Assembly: GCA_963779845.1 (NCBI GenBank)
Contig: CAVZZV010000005.1
Span: 806,001-870,000 of the forward strand
Direction: 5' to 3'
Length of the DNA stretch: 64,000 nt
Source: CAVZZV01 sp963779845
GTDB lineage: Bacteria; Bacteroidota; Bacteroidia; Bacteroidales; GCA-2748055
The position numbers were made by a program, and so were the translations under genes. Numbering within the stretch: position 1 is the stretch's first letter; the number at the start of each line of letters is the position of its first letter. Under the pieces are notes generated by a model that saw only the letters and a program-made list of their open reading frames with translations, did no database searches and was not told where the DNA came from. Of this stretch, positions 9,451 through 18,341 are shown piece after piece.

Positions 9451-10194
9451 CTATTCATCCATGGCTTCCATTGCTTCATCCGTGACCTCCAGGTTATGAA
9501 AAACATTTTGGACATCATCATCGTCCTCAAATTCTTCAATAACCTTTAGGATTTTTACCGCATCCTCTACTGGCAATTCCTTAAATTCGTTTGGAATACG
9601 CTGTAGATCAGATGATTCCGCCTGAACTCCCAGTTCTTCCAGTTTTTTCTGTACGCTTCCAAAATCCTCCAGGGCTGTGGTAATCACAAAAATATCCTCA
9701 TCGACCTGAAAATCCTCCACACCGGCATCGATAATTTCCAGTTGAAACTCTTCCGGGTCCAGATCGCCTGCAGGAACATTGAAAACCCCCTTACGTTCAA
9801 AAAGAAATCCCAGCGAGCCATTGGTCCCGAGATTCCCACCCCGTTTGTTAAATATTGCTCTGATGTTACTCACCGTGCGATTGTTGTTGTCGGTAAGGCA
9901 TTCAATAAATACGGCAATCCCATTAGGAAGGTAACCCTCAAAACTCTGTTCCTGAAGGACTTCATCGCTTTTTTCAGCCTTGGAAATGGCACGTGCGATG
10001 TTATCTTTAGGCATATTCACCCCTTTGGCATTGAGCAGGGCTACCCGTAATCTGGGATTGGATTCCGGCTCAGTCCCTCCTTCCTTTACCGCAACAGTGA
10101 TTTCCTTTACGATTTTAGAGAACATCTTGGAACGCCTGGCATCGATAGCGCCCTTCTTTCGCTTAATTGTTGACCATTTGCTGTGACCTGACAT
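9451..10194 (-). CDS. yebC: YebC/PmpR-family protein (TACO1-like)
   Basis: This 247-residue protein opens with the family signature MSGHSKWSTIKRKKGAIDARR and then KMFSKIVKEI. The middle block, LPNGIAVFIECLTDNNNRTV, and GGNLGTNGSLGFLFERKG follow. The family includes proteins described as DNA-binding regulators and, more recently, translation factors that relieve ribosome stalling at proline stretches. The C-terminus is acidic (EEFEDDDDVQNV), as in Bacteroidota members. It diverges from miaB across a 140-base gap. Confidence 0.93.
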   Translation of the reverse strand: MSGHSKWSTIKRKKGAIDARRSKMFSKIVKEITVAVKEGGTEPESNPRLRVALLNAKGVNMPKDNIARAISKAEKSDEVLQEQSFEGYLPNGIAVFIECLTDNNNRTVSNIRAIFNKRGGNLGTNGSLGFLFERKGVFNVPAGDLDPEEFQLEIIDAGVEDFQVDEDIFVITTALEDFGSVQKKLEELGVQAESSDLQRIPNEFKELPVEDAVKILKVIEEFEDDDDVQNVFHNLEVTDEAMEAMDE

Positions 10195-10299
10195 ATATTG
10201 ATTTTATTATTTTGAATTAAATCCGGCATAAAATTATAAAAATAAAATATACCCTGATGCAGCTTTCTTGCTAAATTAGATTTTTACCTGCATAAGTAT

Positions 10300-10307
10300 T
10301 AAATTTG
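10300..10307 (+). promoter_or_regulatory. -7 box TAAATTTG upstream of miaB
   Basis: TAAATTTG fits TAnnTTTG and lies 28 bases before the miaB start codon. No clear TTTG -33 element is found at the expected distance. Confidence 0.4.
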
Positions 10308-10334
10308 TATACTATTTAATCGGGATTAACAGAG

Positions 10335-11669
10335 ATGGGTAAGCAGAAAGTTTACATCGAGACCTATGGGTGCCAGATGAATGTTGCAGATAGTGAAGTG
10401 GTTGCTGCAATCCTTCAAAATAAACAATATGAAGTGACAGAATTGCCCTCGGAAGCAGATCTGATCCTTGTGAACACCTGTTCAATAAGGGAAAATGCTG
10501 AACAGCGCGTGAGGGGACGATTGGAAAACCTGAGACAATACAAGAAAAAAAAGAATGGCCCGATAATAGGTGTTATTGGCTGTATGGCCGAACGCCTAAA
10601 AGATAAGTTGCTTGATGAAGATAAAATTGTCGATCTTGTTGTGGGCCCGGACGCTTACCGAAAATTGCCTGAATTGATCGATTTTGCCCTCGGCGGGCAA
10701 AAAGCGGTGGACACCCTTCTTTCTGAAGAAGAAACCTACTCCGAAATCCAGCCGGTAAGATTAGGGAATAATCACGTCTCAGCCTTCATTTCCATTATGA
10801 GGGGCTGCAATAACCTTTGTTCCTACTGTGTGGTGCCTTATACCAGGGGCCGGGAAAGGAGCAGGGATGCCCAGACTATTTTGGATGAAATCAGTGAAGT
10901 ATACAATAAAGGATTTCGTGAGATTACCCTGCTGGGGCAAAATGTGAATTCCTATAAATTTTTTGATAAGGATAAAGGAATGGAAATAAATTTCCCAATG
11001 CTTCTATCCAGGGTTGCCAAAAAATTCCCTCTTCTCAGGATACGCTTTTCAACCTCCCACCCTAAAGACCTGAGCAATGAACTTCTTCATACCATTGCTG
11101 ACTTTCCAAATATTTGCAGGAGTATTCATCTACCGGTGCAATCGGGAAGTAGTGAGGTACTAAAAAAGATGAAAAGAAGATATACTCGGGAAGAATATCT
11201 CGATCGGATCACAGCTATCCGGGAAATTCTTCCCGAAGCAAGCCTTTCCACCGATATCATCACCGGGTTTTGTGGCGAAACGGAAGAAGATCATCAGCAA
11301 ACATTATCTCTTATGGAATTGGCCGGGTACGATTTTGCCTATATGTTCAAATATTCAGAAAGGCCGGGAACCTTCGCCTCTAAAAATTTTCCCGACAATG
11401 TCCCGGAAGAGGTGAAGACTAAAAGGCTTAATGAAATAATTGATCTCCAGGGAAAACTTTCTCTCGAAAGTAAAAAGAGGGACAAGGGAAAGGTTTTTGA
11501 AATACTTGTAGAAGGATCGTCAAAAAAGTCGGATAAGGATTTGTTTGGCAGAACGTCACAGAATAAAGTGGTGGTATTCCCCGCAAATGGACAAAAAGCC
11601 GGGGATTATGTAAATGTCAGGATAGTAGAATGCACACAGGCAACCCTCCTCGGAGAAATAAATCCCTAA
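10335..11669 (+). CDS. miaB: tRNA-2-methylthio-N6-dimethylallyladenosine synthase
   Basis: This 444-residue protein has the three MiaB domains. The N-terminal UPF0004 domain holds the auxiliary-cluster cysteines Cys13 (YGCQMN), Cys49 (NTCSIREN) and Cys83 (GCMAERL). The radical SAM core holds Cys158, Cys162 and Cys165 (CNNLCSYC). A TRAM domain ends the protein. It adds a methylthio group to i6A37 of tRNAs that read UNN codons, using two 4Fe-4S clusters and S-adenosylmethionine. Length is standard. The next gene begins four bases after the stop, so the MG2/plug protein may be co-transcribed. Confidence 0.96.
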   Translation: MGKQKVYIETYGCQMNVADSEVVAAILQNKQYEVTELPSEADLILVNTCSIRENAEQRVRGRLENLRQYKKKKNGPIIGVIGCMAERLKDKLLDEDKIVDLVVGPDAYRKLPELIDFALGGQKAVDTLLSEEETYSEIQPVRLGNNHVSAFISIMRGCNNLCSYCVVPYTRGRERSRDAQTILDEISEVYNKGFREITLLGQNVNSYKFFDKDKGMEINFPMLLSRVAKKFPLLRIRFSTSHPKDLSNELLHTIADFPNICRSIHLPVQSGSSEVLKKMKRRYTREEYLDRITAIREILPEASLSTDIITGFCGETEEDHQQTLSLMELAGYDFAYMFKYSERPGTFASKNFPDNVPEEVKTKRLNEIIDLQGKLSLESKKRDKGKVFEILVEGSSKKSDKDLFGRTSQNKVVVFPANGQKAGDYVNVRIVECTQATLLGEINP

Positions 11670-11673
11670 ACAA

Positions 11674-14076
11674 ATGAAATCATATGGATTAGGTATATCA
11701 CTTTTTATAACCACGTTCTTGTTACTTTCTCTAAGTACATTTAACCCTCCGCGAGAAAGCAATGTTTTACGCAGGATCCTCTCCAACCTTCAGGAATACC
11801 TCATCCTTCACCCACAGCAAAAGGTTTATCTTCATTTGGATAAGGCTGTATACAACGCAGACGAAATTGTCTGGTTTAAGGCCTATATACTCAACGCCAC
11901 TACCCATCGACCGGATTCCACAAGCAGCAATCTTTACCTCGATTTAATAAATCCCGGAGGCTATGTGGTGCAGAAAAAAATCCTGAAAATCCACGATGGG
12001 TTTGCTCATGGCGATTTTAGCTTCCGCGATACGGTTCCTGAAGGAACATACAGTATTGTGGCTTATACCAACTGGATGAAAAACGCTGGCCAGGATTTTT
12101 TCTTCAGGAAAAATATCTATGTTAAAAATCCGGATTTTAAAAATTACGCATCAAAGGATGATGTCAGGCTAAACAAAAAATCCAGAAAAGATATTCTAAG
12201 AAAGGCTGAACAACTGGAGGTTGATTTTATGCCCGAAGGGGGAAGTCTTTTGGCTGGCATAGAAAACAGAATTGCATTCAAAGCCATAAATGAGTTGGGC
12301 AGGGGTACCGATATTGAAGGCGGGCTCTGGAACGATAAGAATCAATTGATTCTTAATTTCAAATCCGAATTTCTGGGAATGGGCAGCTTTTATTTTACCC
12401 CCGAAAAAAACACAAAATATTATGTCCAGATTAAATGGGCAGAAAACAAAAGTAAAAAAATTAACCTCCCGCAGGTCGTCGAAAAGGGAATTGGGCTCAG
12501 GGCTGATTACCCGAATGACCACTCCCTGGAAATAAATATCATTCATAACTTCAGTCCGGACAATTTCCCTATCAATACGAGCTATTATCTAATCATCCAT
12601 AATCGCGGACAGGCAAAATTTGCTGCTGAAACAGATTTAAAAAAAGGGCCAGGGACATTCATCATTCCATCAGATTCGTTTTCAAATGGCATAGTACATA
12701 TCAGCCTTTTCGATTCTCAAATGTCCCCGGTTAGCGAAAGGTTAGTGTTTATTTATCATGATGATCCGCAGAACTCCTCCATGACATTGTCGAAACCGAA
12801 AGCTGGTGAGCGCGAAAAAGTGGATGTATCCATTGAGCTTTTAGATAAAAATAATTTTCCAGTAAGAGGTAATCTCAGCCTTTCTGTTGCAAAAACGGAC
12901 CAGATGAGTAATGAACGGGACATCCGAAGTGACCTCTTATTAAACTCAGATCTCAAAGGAGGTATTGAAAACCCTTCCTGGTATTTTGCCAATTTCGATC
13001 GGGGGAAATTGGAAAAGCTTGATCTGGTAATGCTTACAAACGGATGGAGACGGTTTGAATGGAACGATGTGATGCATCCACCTTATGAGAATCCACTCTG
13101 GCCGGTTGAAAAAGGCCTGGAGGTTAGTGGACAGATTACCCGTCAGTTTTTCGGGATCCCCTTAAAGGATATTCCTGTCAAAATGACGATAGTGAGTTCC
13201 TTTAATGACACCTATTCAACAAGAAGTGGCCCAAAAGGCTATTTCACATTCAAAAACCTGGACTATTCCGATACCATCGAAGTCAGGATTGAAGCCCAAA
13301 AAGAAAACGGGAGCAAGAATCTTTTAATATGGATTGAAGAGCAGGAATGGACCAATTCAAGCGACTATCAGTATTATAGCAAACAGGTACTTACGAAAGC
13401 AGGGGCCCTTGGCCGGTTCAAGCCTGTTGAGGAACCTGCGGAGGATGACCCCTTTTATGAAGAGAACAACAGGATTTATCGCATCCATTCGGAACCACGG
13501 GATGTTATTATTGTAGATGAATCAATGCGTCATTATCAGAATATTGCCCAGATTATCCAGGGAAGGATACCAGGGGTTTCAGTAACGGGCGACAGGATCA
13601 TCATAAGGGGAATCAATACATTTTACGGAAGCACCGATCCATTATTCCTCCTCGATGGCATTCCGATCGATGCTTCCTCCGCCATGATGGTAAACCCCAA
13701 TGATATTGAAAGGATAGAAATACTCAAGGGCCCGGATGCCGCCATTTATGGGGTTCGTGGAGCGAATGGTGTGATTGCCATTTATACCCGTCGGGGCAAA
13801 TTCATGCTAAAAGGGGTTCTCGACTTTAAAATGCTGGGATACGCTACCCCGAAAGAATTTTATTCCCCGCGCTATGATTTAAGAGCGGATATGAGCATCC
13901 CCGATGAGAGGACTACTCTTTTCTGGGAACCAAACCTCATGACAAATTCAAACGGAGAGGCGAAAGAGGGTTTTTTCACCTCCGATGTTCATGGGAATTT
14001 TAGTGTGATTCTTGAAGGTATTAGCAATAAAGGGGATATTATACATATTGAACGCGGAATATCTATTGGCGATTAA
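11674..14076 (+). CDS. MG2-like protein with a TonB-receptor plug domain and no barrel
   Basis: This 800-residue protein begins with a signal-anchor-like segment (SLFITTFLLLSLS). A macroglobulin-type MG2 domain follows near residues 45-145 (KVYLHLDKAVYNADEIVWFKAY). Further beta-rich domains and a carboxypeptidase-regulatory-like fold lie near residues 480-540. Near residues 610-710 is a complete TonB-dependent-receptor plug domain: NIAQIIQGRIPGVSV, IIIRG, PLFLLDGIPID and GVRGANGVIAIYTRRG. A short C-terminal domain of about 90 residues follows, instead of a beta barrel. This architecture is known in Bacteroidota, but its function is not established. It is probably exported to the periplasm or outer membrane. 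Confidence 0.82.
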   Translation: MKSYGLGISLFITTFLLLSLSTFNPPRESNVLRRILSNLQEYLILHPQQKVYLHLDKAVYNADEIVWFKAYILNATTHRPDSTSSNLYLDLINPGGYVVQKKILKIHDGFAHGDFSFRDTVPEGTYSIVAYTNWMKNAGQDFFFRKNIYVKNPDFKNYASKDDVRLNKKSRKDILRKAEQLEVDFMPEGGSLLAGIENRIAFKAINELGRGTDIEGGLWNDKNQLILNFKSEFLGMGSFYFTPEKNTKYYVQIKWAENKSKKINLPQVVEKGIGLRADYPNDHSLEINIIHNFSPDNFPINTSYYLIIHNRGQAKFAAETDLKKGPGTFIIPSDSFSNGIVHISLFDSQMSPVSERLVFIYHDDPQNSSMTLSKPKAGEREKVDVSIELLDKNNFPVRGNLSLSVAKTDQMSNERDIRSDLLLNSDLKGGIENPSWYFANFDRGKLEKLDLVMLTNGWRRFEWNDVMHPPYENPLWPVEKGLEVSGQITRQFFGIPLKDIPVKMTIVSSFNDTYSTRSGPKGYFTFKNLDYSDTIEVRIEAQKENGSKNLLIWIEEQEWTNSSDYQYYSKQVLTKAGALGRFKPVEEPAEDDPFYEENNRIYRIHSEPRDVIIVDESMRHYQNIAQIIQGRIPGVSVTGDRIIIRGINTFYGSTDPLFLLDGIPIDASSAMMVNPNDIERIEILKGPDAAIYGVRGANGVIAIYTRRGKFMLKGVLDFKMLGYATPKEFYSPRYDLRADMSIPDERTTLFWEPNLMTNSNGEAKEGFFTSDVHGNFSVILEGISNKGDIIHIERGISIGD

Positions 14077-14126
14077 ACAGGTTAGTCTACACCAATCCCT
14101 ATGATTTAGTGGAACTATTATGTTTT

Positions 14127-14188
14127 AGAGGCAATGTATTATGGTTCTGCATTCATTTTGATCGTTCAAGACACCATGTATTGCCTCT
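14127..14188. repeat. inverted repeat AGAGGCAAT...ATTGCCTCT upstream of the S46 peptidase
   Basis: Nine bases at 14127-14135 are perfectly complementary to 14180-14188, separated by 44 bases. There is no T-run, so it is not a classic terminator. It lies 60 bases before the peptidase start and might be a regulatory site or chance. Confidence 0.35.
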
Positions 14189-14247
14189 CTACGCATAATT
14201 ATTATCTTTATCACCAAATTCAATTTATTTATCACAAAAAATTCAGA

Positions 14248-16401
14248 ATGAAAAAGATACTTGTATTAATGGCCGGGCTTCTTCTGGCGCTAAACATCTC
14301 ATTGAGAGCCGATGAAGGCATGTGGCTCCTCACCTTATTAAAGCACATCGACAAAATGCACGAGATGGGTCTCGAGTTAACAGCCGATCAAATTTACAGT
14401 ATTAACCAATCGAGCCTTAAAGATGCTATTGGAGCTCTTGATCACGGCTCCTGTACAGCCGAGCTTGTTTCAGCCCAGGGTCTGCTTCTTACCAATCATC
14501 ACTGTGGTTATGGTGAAATCCAGAATCACAGCAGCCTGGAACATGATTATCTGAAAAATGGTTTTTGGGCCATGAGCATGGACGAAGAACTTCCCAATCC
14601 GAATAAATCCATCTCATTTGTCGTAAGGATGGAAGATGTAACAGATCAGATCATGCCATTATTGGGGCCGGAACTCACCGGTAGGGCAAGGGACATGAAA
14701 GTGGAAACTATTAGTGAAGAACTGGTAAAACAGGCCACCGATGGAACCCATTACGAAGCAACTGTCCGCTCATTTTATAATGGCAACAACTATTACCTGA
14801 TAGTAACTGAAACCTATAAGGATGTCCGGCTCGTAGGCGCACCCCCGGAATCGATTGGGAAATTTGGCCACGACACCGACAACTGGATGTGGCCCCGCCA
14901 TACCGGCGATTTTTCCATATTCAGGGTATATACCGGTCCCGACGGAAAACCCGCGGAATATTCACCCGACAATATCCCATTAAAACCAAAGCATTTCCTT
15001 CCAGTTTCGCTAAATGGGTATAATGAAAATGACTACGCGATGGTCATAGGCTTTCCGGGATCGACTGACCGGTATATGACCTCATACGAAGTGAAAGAAC
15101 TTCTGGAAATCGAAAATCCCAATCGCGTGAAAATCCGCGGGATATTGCAGGATATCATGATGGCCGACATGCTTAAAAGCGATAAAGTCCGGATTCAGTA
15201 TTCTTCAAAATATTCCCGCTCGAGCAATTACTGGAAATACAGCATAGGACAGTCCGAGGGATTGATCAACCTTAGGATTGTTCAAAGGAAGCAAGGCATT
15301 GAGGATGAATTCAGGAACTGGGTGACCCAAAATGATGAGCGGAAAACCAAATACGGGGAGACACTCGAATTGATCCGGAAAGGCGTGGAAGGACGAAAGG
15401 ATATTAGTTTTGCCAGTCAGTATCTTTTCGAAACGATGTACCTCGGAATAGAGACCCTTCAGGCAAGTTTAAAATTCAGGGGTTTATATGAAGAATTGGT
15501 AAAAGACGAACCCGACAAGGAGAAAGTAGCTACGATGATTAAAAAAATCAGGTCTGGCCTTGATGATTTTTATAAAGACTATAATCTGGACACCGACAAA
15601 AAGATCACAAAAGCAATGCTTGAACTGATGCTAAAGGATGTTCCTGAAAAATACCAGCCTACGGTAATTGCTCAAATTCAGGACAAATACAAAGGGGACA
15701 TTGAAAAATACCTGACTAAATATTATAAAAACTCGATCATCCCCTACAGAGAAAAAGTGGAGGCCTTTTTAGACGACCCTTCCGCCAAAGTCCTGAAAAA
15801 AGACCCTGCCATCAATATGATGCTTTCGTTCCTTATGAGCTATTTCAGTCTTGATGCTGAAGGACAGGAATCCCAGACGATGGTCGATCAAGGCAGGATG
15901 TTATGGATCGAAGCCTTAAAAGAGATGTATCCCGAAAGGGATTTTTATCCTGATGCCAATTCGACCCAACGCCTCACTTATGGAAAAGTCAGCGATTACA
16001 AAGCCAGGGATGCTGTTTATTATTCCTACTACACGACCCTGGAAGGAGTCATGGAAAAGGAGGATGCGAACAATCCGGAATTTGTGGTAAGTGAGCGGCT
16101 GAAAGAACTTTATGAAGCTAAAAATTACGGACCATATGGCATGGACGGGATTATGCCTGTGAATTTCACTACGAACAATGATATTACCGGGGGAAATTCC
16201 GGAAGCCCGGTAATGAATGGAAAAGGGGAGCTTATCGGTATAGCATTTGACGGCAACTGGGAGGCTATGAGTGGAGATATTGCCTATGAAACCCAATTGC
16301 AAAAATGTATTTGCGTGGATATACGCTATGTACTTTTTGTCATCGACATTTATGCAGGGGCTAAAAACCTTATTGATGAAATGACCATAGTCACCCAGTA
16401 A
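14248..16401 (+). CDS. S46-family dipeptidyl-peptidase, DPP7-like
   Basis: Started at the ATG at 14248, the protein has 717 residues, close to DPP7 and DPP11, and begins with a clean signal peptide (MKKILVLMAGLLLALNISLRA). An upstream ATG at 14134 would add 38 residues before the signal peptide and is unlikely. The catalytic residues are visible: His85 in NHHCGY, the Asp in the HDTDNWMWPRHTGDFS block near residue 210-225, and Ser651 in GGNSGSP. The residue 18 after the serine is glycine (Gly669 in FDGNWE). Porphyromonas DPP11 has arginine there (Asp/Glu specificity) and DPP7 has glycine. This points to cleavage after hydrophobic residues in the periplasm. RNase HI starts 8 bases downstream. 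Confidence 0.93.
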   Translation: MKKILVLMAGLLLALNISLRADEGMWLLTLLKHIDKMHEMGLELTADQIYSINQSSLKDAIGALDHGSCTAELVSAQGLLLTNHHCGYGEIQNHSSLEHDYLKNGFWAMSMDEELPNPNKSISFVVRMEDVTDQIMPLLGPELTGRARDMKVETISEELVKQATDGTHYEATVRSFYNGNNYYLIVTETYKDVRLVGAPPESIGKFGHDTDNWMWPRHTGDFSIFRVYTGPDGKPAEYSPDNIPLKPKHFLPVSLNGYNENDYAMVIGFPGSTDRYMTSYEVKELLEIENPNRVKIRGILQDIMMADMLKSDKVRIQYSSKYSRSSNYWKYSIGQSEGLINLRIVQRKQGIEDEFRNWVTQNDERKTKYGETLELIRKGVEGRKDISFASQYLFETMYLGIETLQASLKFRGLYEELVKDEPDKEKVATMIKKIRSGLDDFYKDYNLDTDKKITKAMLELMLKDVPEKYQPTVIAQIQDKYKGDIEKYLTKYYKNSIIPYREKVEAFLDDPSAKVLKKDPAINMMLSFLMSYFSLDAEGQESQTMVDQGRMLWIEALKEMYPERDFYPDANSTQRLTYGKVSDYKARDAVYYSYYTTLEGVMEKEDANNPEFVVSERLKELYEAKNYGPYGMDGIMPVNFTTNNDITGGNSGSPVMNGKGELIGIAFDGNWEAMSGDIAYETQLQKCICVDIRYVLFVIDIYAGAKNLIDEMTIVTQ

Positions 16402-16408
16402 ATCAGAC

Positions 16409-16873
16409 GTGGCTGAAAAAACGATTATCATATATACAGACGGAGCTGCCAGTGGAAATCCCGGTCCGGGAGGGCTTGGGGTAGTGATGAAAATGGATCA
16501 ACTTCGAAAAGAAATTTCTGAAGGTTACCGGCTTACTACCAACAACCGAATGGAACTGTTGGCGATAATCAGGGCTCTGGAAGCCATTAAATGGAAAAAG
16601 GCCAGGGTCAAAATATTTACTGACTCAAAGTACGTTTCCGAAGCAATTAATCAAGGTTGGGTTTGGGGTTGGGAAAAGAAAAATTTCCAAAAGAAGAAAA
16701 ATCCTGATTTATGGAAACGATTTCTTGAACTTTACCGTAAACACAATATTGAAATCAATTGGATTAAAGGTCATGCGAACAATCCGGAGAATGAATGTTG
16801 CGACCGGTTGGCTGTGGCAGCGTACAAGAAACCCGGATTACCGGTTGATACGGGTTATGAGACGGGGCAGTGA
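16409..16873 (+). CDS. rnhA: ribonuclease HI
   Basis: This 154-residue protein has all catalytic residues of RNase HI: Asp11 (YTDGAASGNPGPGG), Glu49 (NNRMEL), Asp72 (FTDSKYV) and Asp132, plus His122 in KGHANNPENE. It cuts the RNA strand of RNA-DNA hybrids. The start is a GTG at 16409, 7 bases after the stop of the peptidase gene; no better ATG is available upstream. Confidence 0.95.
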   Translation: MAEKTIIIYTDGAASGNPGPGGLGVVMKMDQLRKEISEGYRLTTNNRMELLAIIRALEAIKWKKARVKIFTDSKYVSEAINQGWVWGWEKKNFQKKKNPDLWKRFLELYRKHNIEINWIKGHANNPENECCDRLAVAAYKKPGLPVDTGYETGQ

Positions 16874-16922
16874 TCTGTTTTCCTGAAGGGTTTCAGATTT
16901 TAGAATTCAAAAACTCTGGCAT

Positions 16923-17441
16923 ATGTCATCGAAAGATATACCGGAAATTATACTTGAATACACAGGTCATCCAACATTCAGCACTATTGGAAACCTTTTG
17001 GTCGATTTGAAAAGCAAAATCGGAGAAAAGGGCATTGGCATGCCTGCCTATAAAAGGATCATTTCCATTATGATCGAGTCCCTTGAAAACATCTACAAAT
17101 ATGTTGGACGATATCAGGACTATCCTGACATATCCGAAAACTATCCGCCAAAATTTTCCTTAAGCCGTTTAGCCGGTAATTATTTTATTGAGGCAGGAAA
17201 CCCTATAAAATCTTCTGATGCCGGCAGGTTAAAAGAAAAGCTGGAAATGATGAATAGCCGGAACCATGAGGAGCTCCGGGCCCTCTACCTTCATACAATT
17301 TCGGATGGTCAGTTCACTCCTAAAGGGGGTGCCGGACTTGGACTTATCGAGATGGCCAAGATTGCGGCTGAACCATTGGAATATTTATTCGAGCCGATAG
17401 ATGACAGATTTTATTGGTATTCTCTGAGAGTTGTATTATGA
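16923..17441 (+). CDS. SiaB-family protein kinase (DUF6272)
   Basis: This 172-residue protein has a GHKL-like ATPase core: ESLENIYKY in the N box position and KGGAGLGLIEMAKIA as the glycine-rich lid near residues 135-150. This matches the SiaB family, which phosphorylates the small SiaC-like (DUF1987) partner in the SiaABCD cyclic-di-GMP pathway of Pseudomonas. No SiaC-like gene is next to it here. It sits alone between rnhA and the converging kdsB. The role in Bacteroidota is unproven. Confidence 0.75.
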   Translation: MSSKDIPEIILEYTGHPTFSTIGNLLVDLKSKIGEKGIGMPAYKRIISIMIESLENIYKYVGRYQDYPDISENYPPKFSLSRLAGNYFIEAGNPIKSSDAGRLKEKLEMMNSRNHEELRALYLHTISDGQFTPKGGAGLGLIEMAKIAAEPLEYLFEPIDDRFYWYSLRVVL

Positions 17442-17471
17442 TTGATTTACCCAAAACTTAGCCTCGCGCGA

Positions 17472-18224
17472 TCAGCTTTCGTTCATCGATTCGATCGTTC
17501 TCTCTAAATCTTCTGGGGTATCAACCCCCAATGGCCCATAATCGGTAAATTCAATTTTTATCCTAAAACCATTTTCAAGCCAGCGCAGTTGTTCCAGGGA
17601 TTCAGCCTTCTCCAGACCGGAGGGAGACAGTCCCGCCAATTTTTTCAATACTTCACTCCGGTAGGCATAGATCCCAATATGCCGGTAGAATGAAACCTTA
17701 CTTAACCAGGTTTCCTTTTGGCTTCCCCTTACAAAAGGAATGGGAGAACGGCTGAAAAAAAGGGCAAACTTCCGCTGGTCAAATACTACCTTGGGTTTGT
17801 TCTCGTCAAAAATCTCATCGGGTTCATCTATTCTTTTGATCAATGTGGCAATATCCGTTTCCGCGTCATCAAAACACGACTGTAGTAAACGGATCTGTTC
17901 TCCACTGATAAACGGTTCATCTCCCTGGACATTTATGACCACATCCCAGTTGTCCTTTTCAATCTTTCTAATTTTGTCCAGGGCTTCCATGCACCGGTCC
18001 GTGCCGCTGCGATGGCTTTGGGATGTCATGACCACTTTACCCCCAAAAGCCTCCACAGCTTCCGAGATCCTTCTGTCGTCCGTTGCCACATAAATTGTAG
18101 ATAATGCCTTCCCCGCCCCTTCATATACCCACTGGATCATAGGTTTATTTCCAATAACAGCTAAAGGCTTCCCGGGGAAACGGCTTGATCCAAAGCGGGC
18201 AGGGATTATTCCCAAATATTTCAT
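17472..18224 (-). CDS. kdsB: 3-deoxy-manno-octulosonate cytidylyltransferase (CMP-Kdo synthetase)
   Basis: This 250-residue protein has the nucleotidyltransferase start IIPARFGSSRFPGKPL. It also shows the QGDEPFI motif near residue 101 and GVDTPEDLE near the C-terminus. It activates Kdo with CTP for lipid A core assembly in the cytoplasm. Length is standard. It is divergent from the sigma-54 activator gene. Confidence 0.95.
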   Translation of the reverse strand: MKYLGIIPARFGSSRFPGKPLAVIGNKPMIQWVYEGAGKALSTIYVATDDRRISEAVEAFGGKVVMTSQSHRSGTDRCMEALDKIRKIEKDNWDVVINVQGDEPFISGEQIRLLQSCFDDAETDIATLIKRIDEPDEIFDENKPKVVFDQRKFALFFSRSPIPFVRGSQKETWLSKVSFYRHIGIYAYRSEVLKKLAGLSPSGLEKAESLEQLRWLENGFRIKIEFTDYGPLGVDTPEDLERTIESMNES

Positions 18225-18284
18225 GCTTCCTGATAATAACTAAGTTAATTATGTTCCAATATTAGCAAAAAACTTTTAAAGTAG

Positions 18285-18292
18285 TAATTTTG
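18285..18292 (+). promoter_or_regulatory. -7 box TAATTTTG upstream of the sigma-54 activator
   Basis: TAATTTTG matches TAnnTTTG and lies about 50 bases before the preferred ATG. No -33 TTTG is seen at proper spacing. Confidence 0.35.
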
Positions 18293-18341
18293 TCATATTA
18301 TTAAGGTTATTTTGTCAGTACCTTTTATTCATGCAGTGATT

